A stretch of 64,000 bases of DNA. Source: Aedes albopictus (lineage: Eukaryota > Arthropoda > Insecta > Diptera > Culicidae). Below are positions 20,555-30,758 of the stretch, one piece after another (the stretch's first letter is position 1; the number at the start of each line of letters is the position of its first letter). The stretch lies in the NCBI RefSeq assembly GCF_035046485.1, contig NC_085138.1:65402580-65466579 (forward strand), given 5' to 3'. The translations under genes and the position numbers were made by a program. Under the pieces are notes generated by a model that was not told where the DNA came from, did not search any database, and saw nothing but the letters and a program-made list of their open reading frames with translations.

Positions 20555-22693
20555 AACAATGTACAGTACCGGCGGCCGCCCCGGTACGATCTAGAGCGAC
20601 TGAAGCAACCGGATGTCGCCACCGCATACGGGCAGAATCTCGAGGCAGCGTTGCCGGACGAAGGTGTGTTCGATATGGCCCCTCTAGAGGACTGCTGGAG
20701 TACAGTCAAAGCAGCCATCAACAACGCAGCCGAGAGCACTATCGGGTACGTAGAACGGTTCGACGAGGAGTGCAGAGCGGTTCTGGAGGAGAAGGATGCA
20801 GCGCGGGCGGTAATGCTGCAGCATGGAACCCGACAGAATGTGGAGCGATACAGACGGAAGCGGAAGCAGCAGACCCGTCTCTTCCGGGAGAAAAAGCGCC
20901 GCCTGGAAGAAGCGGAGTTCGAGGATATGGAACTGCTGTACCGTTCACAGGAAACACGCAAGTTCTACCAGAAGCTCAACGCATCCCGCAAAGGCTACGT
21001 GCCGCAAGCCGAAATCTGCAGGGATAAGGACGGGAGCCTCCTGACGGACAAACGTAAAGTGATCGAAAGGTGGAAGCAGCACTTCGACGAGCACCTGAAT
21101 GGCGAAGAGAATGTAGGCACGGAGGACCAAGGCAGCGGAGGAAATGACTATATTGGTGCAACAGAGGACGGGAACGAATCAACTCCCACGCTGAGGGAAG
21201 TTAAGGATGCCATCCACCAGCTCAAAAACAACAAAGCGGCTTTTAAGGACGGTATCGCAGCAGAACTCATCAAGATGGGCCCGGAAAAGTTGGCCACCTG
21301 TCTGCATCAGTTAGTAGTCAAGATCTGGGAAACCGAACAGCTACCGGAGGAGTGGAAGGAAGGGATAATCTGTCCCATCCACAAGAAAGGCGACAAGTTA
21401 ATGTGTGAGAACTTTCGAGCGATCACCATTTTGAATGCCGCCTACAAAGTGCTATCCCAGATCATCTTCCGTCGTCTTTCACCTAAAGTAAATGAGTTCG
21501 TGGGAAGTTACCAAGCCGGTTTCATCGACGGCCGGTCGACAACGGACCAGATCTTCACCGTACGGCAAATCCTCCAGAAATGCCGTGAATTCCAGGTCCC
21601 AACGCATCACCTGTTCATCGACTTCAAAGTGGCATACGACAGTATCGACCGCACAGAGCTATGGAAAATTATGGACGAGAACGGGAAGCTGACTAGACTG
21701 ATAAGAGCAACGATGGACGGTATGCAGAACAGCGTAAGGATTTTGGGTCAACTATCCAGTTCATTTGAATCTCGACGGGGACTACGACAAGGTGATGGAC
21801 TTTCCTGCGTACTATTCAACATCGCCCTGGAAGGTGTTATGCGACGAGCCGGGCTCAACAGCCGGGGTACGATCTTCACGAAATCCAGCCAATTTGTCTG
21901 TTTTGCGGATGACATGGATATTATTGCTAGAACATTTGGAACGGTGGCAGAACAGTATACCTGCCTGAAACGTGAAGCAGCAAAGGTCGGACTAGTGGTG
22001 AATGCGGCTAAGACAAAGTACATGCTGGTAGGTGGGACTGAGCGAGACAGGACAAGCCTTGGCAGCAATGTTACGATAGACGGGGATACTTTCGAGGTGG
22101 TAGAAGAAATTGTCTAACTCGGTTCCTTGCTAACGGCTGACAATAACGTGAGCCGTGAAATACGAAGGCGCATCATCAGTGGAAGTCGTGCCTACTATGG
22201 GCCCCAGAAGAAGCTGCGGTCAAAAAAGATTCACCCCCGCACCAAATGTACCATGTACAAGACGTTAATAAGACCGGTGGTTCTCTACGGACTCGAGACA
22301 TGGACGATGCTCGTGGAGGACCTGCAAGCACTCGGAGTTTTCGAGCGACGGGTGCTAAGGACGATCTTCGGCGGCGTGCAGGAGTACGGTGTGTGGCGGA
22401 GAAGGATGAACCACGAGCTCGCTGCACTCTACGGCGAACCCAGCATCCAGAAAGTGGCCGAAGCCGGAAGGATACGATGGGCAAGGCATGTTGCAAGAAT
22501 GCCGGACAACAACCCTGCAAAGTTGGTGTTTGCTAACCATCCGGTTGGTACAAGAAGGCGTGGAGCGCAGAGAGCACAATGGGCGGACCAGGTGGAGCGT
22601 GATCTGGCGAGTGTTGGGCGTGACCGACGTTGGAGAGCTGCAGCTGCAAATCGAGTACTATGGCGGCAAATTGTTGTTTCAGTATTATCATGA
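20555..22693 (+). pseudogene. RTE reverse transcriptase ORF, copy 1, broken
   Basis: One frame runs from the right edge of the inserted MITE to 22693, broken by a TAA at 22115-22117 where copy 2 has a tyrosine codon (Y of FVYLGS). RT landmarks: IICPIHKKGDK, FRAITILNAAYKVLS, FIDFKVAYDSI (an A-to-V change next to the first catalytic aspartate block), LRQGDGLSC and the catalytic FADDMDI. Relative to copy 2 it lacks six residues (SRRNDW) after YVER and three (SFP) after MDEN. It would copy LINE RNA at nicked target DNA. The domain is complete but the frame cannot give a full protein. Confidence 0.88.
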
Positions 22694-22734
22694 ATTTGAT
22701 GTTAACTAAATAAATGAAATAGTTTTCTAGTCGG

Positions 22735-24855
22735 CTAGCCTTTCAAATCTGAAGGCTGAAGAAAGTCAAGTACTCTAACTCTTCCCTAATTACGCCTCTC
22801 GACTCCACGGTTATAAGGGAAATTCGTACCTAAACCTTGACATGGTTGGTAGACGACGATGTGAAAGCATCCGGTTGCGTCTCGCTACTACGCAATCCAA
22901 TTAACACCCACGAGTACCTTGCACTGCACTCCCTTCATAGTGGTGTATTGACGAATGGAAAAGTGCAATCGGAACAGTTTGCACACCTTCTATGTACATT
23001 CAATTTGAACATCCTTAAACAGTTGATGATCGATCGAAATTCATCATCTAATTGAAAAGTGTGCGGTCCTTGTGCCATGGTTGTGTCGTGGTACGCGGTA
23101 GCGTTCGAAAAAAAAATACTTTTCGCGATGTGCGATGGATGTTTTGCTCATCTTATGAGCCCGCGGGAATTCAAATGGAATCACACCGGGGGAAATTGCT
23201 ACTCGCTTTGTAATGAGCAAAATTAACCGTGCATAGGACATAATAGCCAAAACGCACAACAGGAGGCGGTTCGTTGCTTTTTGGAGGGAAAGGTCGTTGA
23301 AATCACTCGTTTTTTTTTCTTCGCGGTTCGGTTGGGCTGGCTGTGTGTGGCGAATGAATTTCGGTAGATGTAATGATTCAACAGCGCTAAAAGTAATTAT
23401 GCAATCGATGATGGGTTGGTTCGATGCAGTGGAAATTTTGGATTGCGCAATAGTAAATTGAACGTTTAGGGGTTTCAATTAGGTAAGATGAATAAATTGT
23501 GGTTAATTTGTGCATGACCGACCCTATATGTATGAATTTATGGGCACTATAAGCGAAATGCATTTATACTTGCAATGAGATAAGAGCTTTATTGAATATT
23601 GAAGCGAGATGTATTTTCTTTAAAATTAAGCGATCATAATAAACTGTAGCGGACCAACTTACCTCTATTTTATTTTCTATCAAATCATACATTTCTTTTC
23701 TTTTTAAGGGATTATATATGTTCAGATCGTGAGAAAAAAAAATCGTTTTGTTTTTTATTTTTAAGTATGAGTTCTTAATAATGCTCTATCAAGTTTACAC
23801 AGAGATCAAAGCAGAAGTAGCATAGATAAAGCGTTTTGCGTCTCGCTTTCTTATGAGCGCGTAGTGTATGTTTCAAACTTTAAACGCTATTATCTCGGAA
23901 TCGCGATTTCCCGAAAACGTCGATGTGGTGACTAAGTTTGCGGAATCAGTTCTCAACCGTTTTTTGGTCACTATTTTTTGTAAAAAAAAAATGTTATAAT
24001 TTTAATAATCTTTTTTTTTTTGGCTAATAAAAGTGATTTTTTTTTAGAAAAATCGTTCCCGTTTACAATATAAAACCTTTTTTTGTTATTCCGATCGTTC
24101 AAGGACGCCACAAGGTCCTACAAAGCCGTTGGACTGTAATCATAGTTACGGCAAGCCTCTTTAAAGAAAAACACGTTTTACAGAAATTGTTATAACTTTG
24201 GTAATTAGTACCATTTTTTATGTTCTCAAGCTAATTTTACACATTGAATATCGTTATATGCATGATGTAGAAAGAAAATTTTTAGAACTATGTCTACATA
24301 GTTCAAGAAAAAATCAATTAAATTTTCCTTATTTTGACGCACTTTAACATATCTTAATCTAAACACAGAGATACATGTTTTCCTCCATTAAACCGCTCTT
24401 TTTTTCGGCGTTATATTCTAATTATGACAAATTATTTAAATTTACAGCAATAGTGCGCGTAGGCTGCACTGATTTTGCCGAATTTCGTCAAATTACGAAA
24501 AGTTACGAAACTTTCGTTACGTTACACAAGTTTAGTAACTTTTACTATTGGCCTCCATCATTCATTATGAATACACCTATTTTAGGTGGTATTTCATATT
24601 CAAATTCTGTTCTGTTGATAAAATGCGTTAAGTTCTGAGCACCACTACGCATTACACTACTATTTCAGCGGAGGACATATTGACTATTATTCTGTAAATG
24701 AAGCTGCTTCTCCCCTACTTCATTTACGTTGATACAAAGAGCAAGATGCTGTTGTTACTTATCAGTTAATCCGAAGTCCATTTGGTATTACCGCCGGTCA
24801 TTAGCCATCCATTTTGTTAGAGGAGCTGCTCAGAGAAAGTATTTTTAGTAGATAG
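22735..24855. other. Unassigned DNA, no supported gene
   Basis: Several A/T-rich tracts and short frames, the longest a 144-codon reverse frame at 23044-23478 with no recognisable domain. Nothing here has enough support to call. Confidence 0.4.
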
Positions 24856-24859
24856 AAGA

Positions 24860-25515
24860 GTTTTAGAATGCTTTCCAGACAAATTGCTGGAGATTCTAAA
24901 GAAATTTCTTGATGAATTTTTGAAGGAATTTTTGAAAGAATTGATCGATAACCGAGTGTCAATAGGATCTTTTGATGGAATTACTTGAATATCAGAAGAA
25001 AATTTGGGAACAGTTCCCTATGGAATTACTGGATAAATTATTGGAGAAGTACTTGTGGACATTTCTCAAGAAGAATTATTGGAATCAAAAGTAGACATAA
25101 CTATGAGTGAAATGCTGAAGGAATTAGTAAAGAAATAACTGATAAACGGTAATGAGTTTTTGAAAAAAGCCCCATAGGAGTTCATGGACACATTCCTATG
25201 GATTTTTCTAAATTAATCGTTGGAGGAATTATGGAAACAATGGGTCGTTAGATGTATTCAGGATTTTTTGAAAGAATTACTACCTGAAGAAATTATTGAA
25301 ACAGATCTCAATAGAATCACTGGATGAACTCTTGGAGTAATTCCTGACAAAAAAACATAGAAGACCATTTGGATTATAAACTGAAGGAACCCTTGCAAAA
25401 ACGGTAGTACGAATAAATCTGTTGCAGAAATACCTGGTGGATTTTAAAAAACACTTTTTGAGGAAGTTTCTTGCTGAAGGGTTCAGCAAAGAAGCATATG
25501 ATTCATTTGCATGAC
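24860..25515 (-). repeat. Decayed 12-bp satellite, reverse orientation
   Basis: Units such as GGAATTACTGGATAAATTA and GAAGGAATTTTTGAAAGAATT keep the 12-bp phase of the GGAATTCCTCCA family with heavy decay. Confidence 0.6.
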
Positions 25516-26048
25516 TAACATAGTAACATTTTAAATTTATGACGGTCATAAAGATGGAAATCTGGATTTTGAGCTGATTAAGATTCGGAGTAATCCAAGA
25601 TTGTTACCTGGTTATACCCTTCTTATCAAACAATAACGACATTTATTGGAATAATTTCTTAAACAATTTTTCTTACAATATTTCTTAAGTAAACCCCTGA
25701 AGTGTTCCTGTAATATTGAAACAAACTATTAAAAAATAAAATCTAAAAAAAATACTGATGGAAAACCGGGAAGAAATATTTCAGCATCTTTCTGAAATTC
25801 TCAGCTTGGTGTCAGAATTTTCCTCTATTTCGGCTCATGTTTGTCAAAAACCATTAACTTCTTTCCAAAGTCTCTAATGCCAAAATCATAGATTTGTTTT
25901 ACATGAATCACCTGTTTAGTTCAAACATCGGTCCCAGCATTCTCAGATTGTCCAATAATGGCGCTTGTATTTGGAATCAACAAAATTCTGACATACCTGG
26001 ATACTAATTCAGTTTTCTTCTATAATCTCCAGAACTATTCCGTGTTCT
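25516..26048. other. Unassigned AT-rich DNA
   Basis: No gene or repeat supported before the outer TIR of the next nest. Confidence 0.4.
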
Positions 26049-26128
26049 GTAAACCGGGGTCAAATTGATCTTTGGGTAGAAATTGATCTTTGGGTAGAAA
26101 TTGATCAACCGTTTTTTCGTTAAATTAA

Positions 26129-26199
26129 CCTTCGAGGACGCGAGCCTGTTTGATCCTAAAACTACAACACGCTCGCGCTGTATACGACGAGCGAAGTGT
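26129..26199 (-). mobile_element. piggyBac-like MITE, short copy, TTAA flanks
   Basis: Bounded by TTAA at 26125-26128 and 26200-26203. The inner text ACACGCTCGCGCTGTATACG and CGACGAGCGAAGT is the reverse complement of part of the 30463-30577 copy, so both are one family. At 71 bp it is internally deleted. Confidence 0.7.
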
Positions 26200-26377
26200 T
26201 TAAGTAGTGTTTAGGGGCTGTCCATTTATTACGTAAGTGAATTTTTACGATGTTTCGACACCCCCACCCCCCCTTGTAAGATTTTTTATATGAGAACCCA
26301 AATATTTTTGTATGACGCGTAAGATTTCTCAAACCCCCTCTCCCCCCATAAAACCTTACGTAATTAATGGACTGCCC

Positions 26378-27254
26378 ATGTAGTTGCCGGCTTAGAATAG
26401 CACTACGGACCCCCTGTTCCGGGGGTAAAAGTCCACCAAACAGGGAACCCCAATCCAAGGTGTCAGGCGACCCGTGCTGAGGGATGAATGGTTGAGGGGG
26501 TTTAAAACATGCTCGATCTTTAACGGAGCCCGTAACGTAGGTAGATCTCCCTTTTGGGTTGCGTTACGGAGCAAGATCTACCAAACTGAACCCTGGTGAC
26601 ATCCAGTTTGTTAAGCTAGGGTAATGCGTTTTGGTAATAAGGATTCATGGTACAAAGCCCTTGTTACTAGTGACAGTTTCTAAAATTGCATTTATTCTGC
26701 CTTACGGATAGTTAACGACTCGGTTTGTCCTCGCCGAGACTACACTTGATGTAAGGAAAACAAACATGCTTTGCGTATCTAATTGCGTAATAACCTGCTA
26801 AGGACTGATAAATACTGGTGATACAAGGACTCACGTGAATTCTTATTACCGAACACATTCTCAAATTTGACAGCGTTTTGCAACTAGCCTAAAGCCCCGG
26901 GTTTTTTAATGTTGTCCTGGGACTAAACTAGGAGCAAGACACGGATGAAGCCAGAGTTCCGATGCATGGACAAATATCAGTTCTACCGTTTTGTTTTTCT
27001 CACAAATAGAATCGATTATGTGTGATTAAGGGCGCACTTTCGCTGGTTTTTTTTTCCTGTGAAAACGGTACTCCTTCATCACATTCGATTTCGCGAACCT
27101 CCGAGGAAAAAAAACAAGATCTGTACAGAAATCGATGCTTCATTGCCTCTCAATGACAATGGAGTAGTACGACATGCACTAAATACTAAGGATACGGGTA
27201 TTGCCACAAAAGATCTAAATACTGGTCGCAGTGGCTCATCCAAACAGAAAAAAA
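26378..27254 (+). mobile_element. LINE 5' fragment ending in an A-run, 16-bp TSD
   Basis: AATTAATGGAC[T/A]GCCC is present at 26362-26377 and 27255-27270, a 16-bp duplication with one difference. The 877 bp between them look like a LINE 5' UTR followed by the start of an ORF, and end in a run of A. A 3'-truncated copy with its own TSD and A-run suggests priming at an internal A-rich site of the RNA, or a short non-autonomous family. The parent family was not identified. Confidence 0.65.
27047..27247 (+). pseudogene. N-terminal fragment of a LINE ORF1-like protein
   Basis: An open frame reading RFREPPRKKNKICTEID and later NTKDTGIATKDLN runs to the A-run that ends the insertion. It is basic at the start and polar later, as seen at the start of LINE gag-like ORF1 proteins, but no zinc knuckle or RRM is present. 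Beyond 27254 the frame reads on into MITE and RTE sequence and is meaningless. Identification is tentative. Confidence 0.4.
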
Positions 27255-27332
27255 AATTAATGGACAGCCCCTTAGTAGCGTATTGTATTTTTAAGGGAAT
27301 TATTATGCTCATTTATTTAGTTAACATCAAAT

Positions 27333-29503
27333 TCATGATAATACTGAATCAACAATTTGCCGCCATAATACTCGATTTGCAGCTGCAGCTCTCCAACGTC
27401 GGTCACGCCCAACACTCGCCAGATCACGCTCCACCTGGTCCGTCCATCGTGCTCTCTGCGCTCCACGCCTTCTTGTACCAACCGGATGGTTAGCAAACAC
27501 CAGCTTTGCAGGGTTGTTATCCGGCATTCTTGCAACATGCCCTGCCCATCGTATCCTTCCGGCTTTGGCCACTTTCTGGATGCTGGGTTCGCCGTAAAGT
27601 GCAGCGAGCTCGTGGTTCATCCTTCTCCGCCACACACCGTTCTCCTGTACGCCGCCGAAGATCGTCCTTAGCACCCGTCGCTCGAAAACTCCGAGTGCTT
27701 GCAGGTCCTCCTCGAGCATCGTCCATGTCTCGTGTCCGTAGAGAACCACCGGTCTTATTAACGTCTTGTACATGGTACATTTGGTGCGGGGGTGAATCTT
27801 TTTTGACCGCAGTTTCTTCTGGAGCCCATAGTAGGCACGACTTCCACTGATGATGCGCCTTCGTATTTCACGGCTTACGTTATTGTCAGCCGTTAGCAAG
27901 GAACCGAGGTAGACGAATTCTTCTACCACCTCGAAAGTATCCCCGTCTATCGTAACATTGCTGCCAAGGCTTGTCCTGTCTCGCTCAGTCCCACCTACCA
28001 GCATGTACTTTGTCTTAGCCTCATTCACCACCAGTCCGACCTTTGCTGCTTCGCGTTTCAGGCGGGTGTACAGTTCTGCCACCGTTCCAAATGTTCTGGC
28101 AATTATATCCATGTCATCCGCAAAACAGACAAATTGGCCGGATTTCGTGAAGATCGTTCCCCGGCTGTTGAGCCCGGCTCGTCGCATAACACCTTCCAGG
28201 GCGATGTTGAATAATAGGCAGGAAAGTCCATCACCTTGTCGTAGTCCCCGTCGAGATTCAAATGAACTGGATAGTTCACCCGAAATCCTTACGCTGTTCT
28301 GCACACCGTCCATCGTTGCTCTTATCAGTCTGGTAAGCTTCCCGGGAAAGCTGTTCTCGTCCATAATTTTCCATAGCTCTGTGCGGTCGATACTGTCGTA
28401 AGCCGCTTTGAAGTCGATGAACAGGTGGTGCGTTGGGACCTGGTATTCACGGCATTTCTGGAGGATTTGCCGTACGGTGAAGATCTGGTCTGTTGTCGAC
28501 CGGCCGTCGATGAAACCGGCTTGGTAACTTCCCACGAACTCATTTACTTTAGGTGAAAGACGACGGAAGATGATCTGGGATAGCACTTTGTAGGCGGCGT
28601 TCAAAATGGTGATCGCTCGAAAGTTCTCACACATTAATTTGTCGCCTTTCTTGTGGATGGGACAGATTATCCCTTCCTTCCACTCCTCCGGTAGCTGTTC
28701 GATTTCCCAGATCTTGACTACTAACTGGTGCAGACAGGTGGCCAACTTTTCCGGGCCCATCTTGATGAGTTCTGCTGCGATACCGTCCTTACCAGCCGCT
28801 TTGTTGTTTTTGAGCTGATGGATGGCATCCTTAACTTCCCTCAGCGTGGGAGTTGGTTCGTTCCCGTCCTCTGCTGCACCAACATAGTCATTTCCTCCGC
28901 TGCCTTGGTCCTCCGTGGCTACATTCTCTTCGCCATTCAGGTGCTCGTCGAAGTGCTGCTTCCACCTTTCGATCACCTCACGTTTGTCCGTCAGGAGGCT
29001 CCCGTCCTTATCCCTGCAGATTTCGGCTTGCGGCACGTAGCCTTTGCGGGATGCGTTGAGCTTCTGGTAGAACTTACGTGTTTCTTGTGAACGGCACAGC
29101 AGTTCCATTTCCTCGCACTCCGCTTCTTCCAGGCGGCGCTTTTTCTTCCGGAAGAGACGGGTCTGCTGCTTCCGCTTCTGTCTGTATCGCTCCACATTCT
29201 GTCGGGTTCCATGCTGCAACTTTACCGCCCGCGCTGCATCCTTCTCCTCCAGAACCGCTCTGCACTCCTCATCGAACCAATCGTTTCGTCGACTCCGTTC
29301 TACGTACCCGATAGTGCTCTCGGCTGCGTTGTTAATGGCTGCTTTGACAGTACTCCAGCAGTCCTCTAGAGGGGCCACATCGAGCACACCCTCGTCCGGC
29401 AACGCTGCCTCGAGATTCTGCGCGTATGCGGTGGCGACTTCCGGTTGCTTCAGTCGCTCTAGATCGTACCGGGGCGGCCGCCGGTACTGTACATTGTTAA
29501 TAA
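27333..29503 (-). pseudogene. RTE reverse transcriptase region, copy 2, full RT domain
   Basis: Open without stops for over 690 residues. Counting from the leucine codon at 29402: a coiled, basic region (35-150), EEWKEGIICPIHKKGDK (240-256), NFRAITILNAAYKVLS (260-275), SYQAGFIDGRSTTDQ (292-306), FIDFKAAYDSIDR with the first catalytic aspartate (328-340), LRQGDGLSCLLFNIALEG (387-404), FADDMDII with the catalytic pair (427-434), FVYLGSLLTAD (496-506), and a C-terminal block RIRWAGHVARM (616-626). This is the polymerase of target-primed reverse transcription. All key RT residues are present, but the frame is cut off from the endonuclease by the upstream frameshift. Confidence 0.92.
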
Positions 29504-30226
29504 CGAGAGTTTTGGGCGCAGTTTAACCATCACCAGGTAGTGATCAGAGTCGATATTAGCGCCACGATAGGTCCTGACGTCGATAATGTCGGAGAAGTGC
29601 CGTCCATCAATCAGAACGTGGTCGATTTGCGATTCCGTTTGTTGTGGTGATCTCCAGGTGTAACGATATGGGAGGCTGTGCTGTAAAAAGGTGCTACGAA
29701 TGGCCATGTTCTTGGAGGCGGCGAAATCGATGAGGCGTAGGCCGTTTTCGTTCGTCAGCTGGTGGGCTGACGTCGGTCTGAATTCCTCCTCCTGGCCTAC
29801 CTGAGCGTTTAGATCCCCTATGATGATTTTGACGTCGTGGTTTGGGCAGCGGTCGAACTCGCGTTCGAGCTGCGCGTAAAATGCGTCTTTGTCATCATCA
29901 GTGCTTCCGGAGTGAGGGCTGTGCACGTTTATTATGCTGATGTTGAAGAATCGGCCCTTGATCCTCAACCTGCACATTCTTTCGTCGATCGGCCACCAAC
30001 CCATCACGCGCCTCTGCATGTCGTCCATCACTATAAAAGCTGTTCCCAGCTCACGTGTGTTGCCGCAACTCTGGTAGATGGTATGATTACCTCTAAACGT
30101 TCGCACCATAGATCCTGTCCAACACACCTCCTGCAGCGCTACGATTCCGAACCCGCGGTCCTTCAGTATATCGGCGAGTATGCGGGTGCTCCCGATGAAG
30201 TTTATTTTACCTGAGCTTCCACCCCC
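29459..30226 (-). pseudogene. RTE APE-type endonuclease region, copy 2, frameshifted
   Basis: The frame reads from the element's 5' edge (FGIVALQEVCWTG, the catalytic glutamate motif) through RELGTAFIVMDD, IINVHSPHSG, IIIGDLNAQVG with catalytic D and N, ENGLRLIDFAASKNM, YTWRSPQQTESQIDHVLID and the final SDHYLVM with catalytic D-H. This domain nicks the target DNA. It ends in a wrong-frame tail (STGGRPGTI) because CTCTCGTTATT here has one C fewer than CTCTCCGTTATT in copy 1. The first strand of the fold (TWNVRTL-type) is missing through truncation. Confidence 0.9.
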
Positions 30227-30462
30227 GGAATTATTATGCTCTATCTAGTGAAAAAATATCTGATCAATATCGACCCGAAGATCAATTTGTCGCCGGTTTA
30301 CGGTTCTTAAGTTTCTTCTTTAGCTTTTCCTTAAATCATCAGATTCAAATTTACGGATTTTTACAGCTCTCAAGGTTAATACAGAAGAGAGCTGCATTGC
30401 CCATTTAGATAAAGATAATAAGCACTCTGATTAGCGGATGTTTCCGTCAAAATTTGATTTAA

Positions 30463-30577
30463 CCCTTCAGGACGCGCGCTGTTGTAAAAAGTACAACACT
30501 CCCAAAATACTTCGCTCGTCGTGTACAGCGCGAGCGCGGTGCAGTTTCGGTTGCTTGATGACGCGCGTCCTGGAAGG
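30463..30577. mobile_element. 115-bp piggyBac-like MITE, TTAA TSD
   Basis: TTAA at 30459-30462 and 30578-30581 flanks ends CCCTTCAGGACGCGCG and CGCGCGTCCTGGAAGG, which are complementary apart from one offset base. TTAA duplication with CCY..RGG termini is the hallmark of piggyBac elements (family knowledge). The core carries an inner palindrome-rich GTACAGCGCGAGCG text. Same length as the 48892-49006 copy. Confidence 0.86.
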
Positions 30578-30758
30578 TTAAAGATGCTGATTCCAGATGG
30601 ATATAGAAGATCATGATGAACCCAAGAAAATTTCTGAGATTCAGCGATGTAATTCTAAATTCCAAGAGTAAGCTTGCAGATTTCCCCCAAAAACTCTTTT
30701 AAAATCAACCAAAATTTGGTCGCTACTTAATTAAGTTATGTATTCAATATGTTATGTA

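Larger units (their letters stand above)
20212..22718 (+). mobile_element. RTE-clade LINE, copy 1, 5'-truncated
   Basis: A retrotransposon insertion bounded by 14-bp duplications ATAGTTTTCTAGTC at 20198-20211 and 22719-22732. It starts inside the endonuclease domain (VLIDG-type text) and ends AACTAAATAAATGA, a short A-rich tail. The reverse transcriptase region matches the second copy (27311-30226) closely. It is crippled by an inserted MITE at 20335-20553, two in-frame deletions and a nonsense codon. RTE assignment is from the RT block order and the C-terminal RWARHVARM segment; no RNase H is present. Confidence 0.88.
19762..22734. mobile_element. AT-rich MITE split by an RTE LINE
   Basis: The left end CCGACTAGAAAA (19762) and the right end TTTTCTAGTCGG (22723-22734) are complementary. 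Between them lies 436 bp of AT-rich text with many TTATAAC/GTTATAA motifs (19762-20197), then the LINE and its duplicated target. The duplicated 14 bp ATAGTTTTCTAGTC is itself the inner part of the MITE's right end, so the LINE landed in the TIR. Confidence 0.72.
26214..27271. mobile_element. PIF/Harbinger-like MITE (TTA TSD) split by a LINE fragment
   Basis: The left end GGGGCTGTCCATTTATTACG is matched by CGTAATTAATGGACTGCCC at 26359-26377 and by the true terminus TTAATGGACAGCCCC at 27257-27271. TTA flanks the whole at 26211-26213 and 27272-27274. Related, diverged copies are at 49556-49695 and at the window end. Three-base TTA/TAA duplications are typical of PIF/Harbinger elements (family knowledge). 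Confidence 0.75.
27311..30226 (-). mobile_element. RTE-clade LINE, copy 2, 2.9 kb, 15-bp TSD
   Basis: Bounded by perfect 15-bp duplications GGAATTATTATGCTC at 27296-27310 and 30227-30241. On the minus strand it begins in the endonuclease domain, encodes endonuclease and reverse transcriptase, and ends with the same AACTAAATAAATGA tail as copy 1. It lacks the first endonuclease motifs, so it is 5'-truncated, but it is the most complete LINE in the window. A one-base deletion near 29505 separates endonuclease from reverse transcriptase; otherwise the RT frame is intact. RTE clade by domain order (APE endonuclease, RT, no RNase H), short 3' end and the FERRVLRTIFG and RIRWAGHVARM C-terminal blocks. 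Confidence 0.92.
26052..30298. mobile_element. Outer MITE of a four-element nest
   Basis: The left end AACCGGGGTCAAATTGATCT and the right end AGATCAATTTGTCGCCGGTT are near-complementary and flanked by TA (26050-26051, 30299-30300). The left end also has an 18-bp duplication of the GATCTTTGGGTAGAAATT line. Removing the insertions inside leaves an original element of roughly 225 bp. Inside lie a piggyBac-like MITE piece, a TTA-flanked MITE, a LINE 5' fragment within that MITE, and RTE copy 2. Confidence 0.78.

Noticed and set aside
23044..23478. 144-codon open frame on the minus strand
   Set aside because: No recognisable domain, low-complexity stretches, no promoter or splice context; it fits a chance frame.
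27311..30226. Considered whether the LINE ORFs could be a host reverse transcriptase gene
   Set aside because: 15-bp TSDs, 5' truncation, a frameshift and a second copy at 20212-22718 show it is a retrotransposon.
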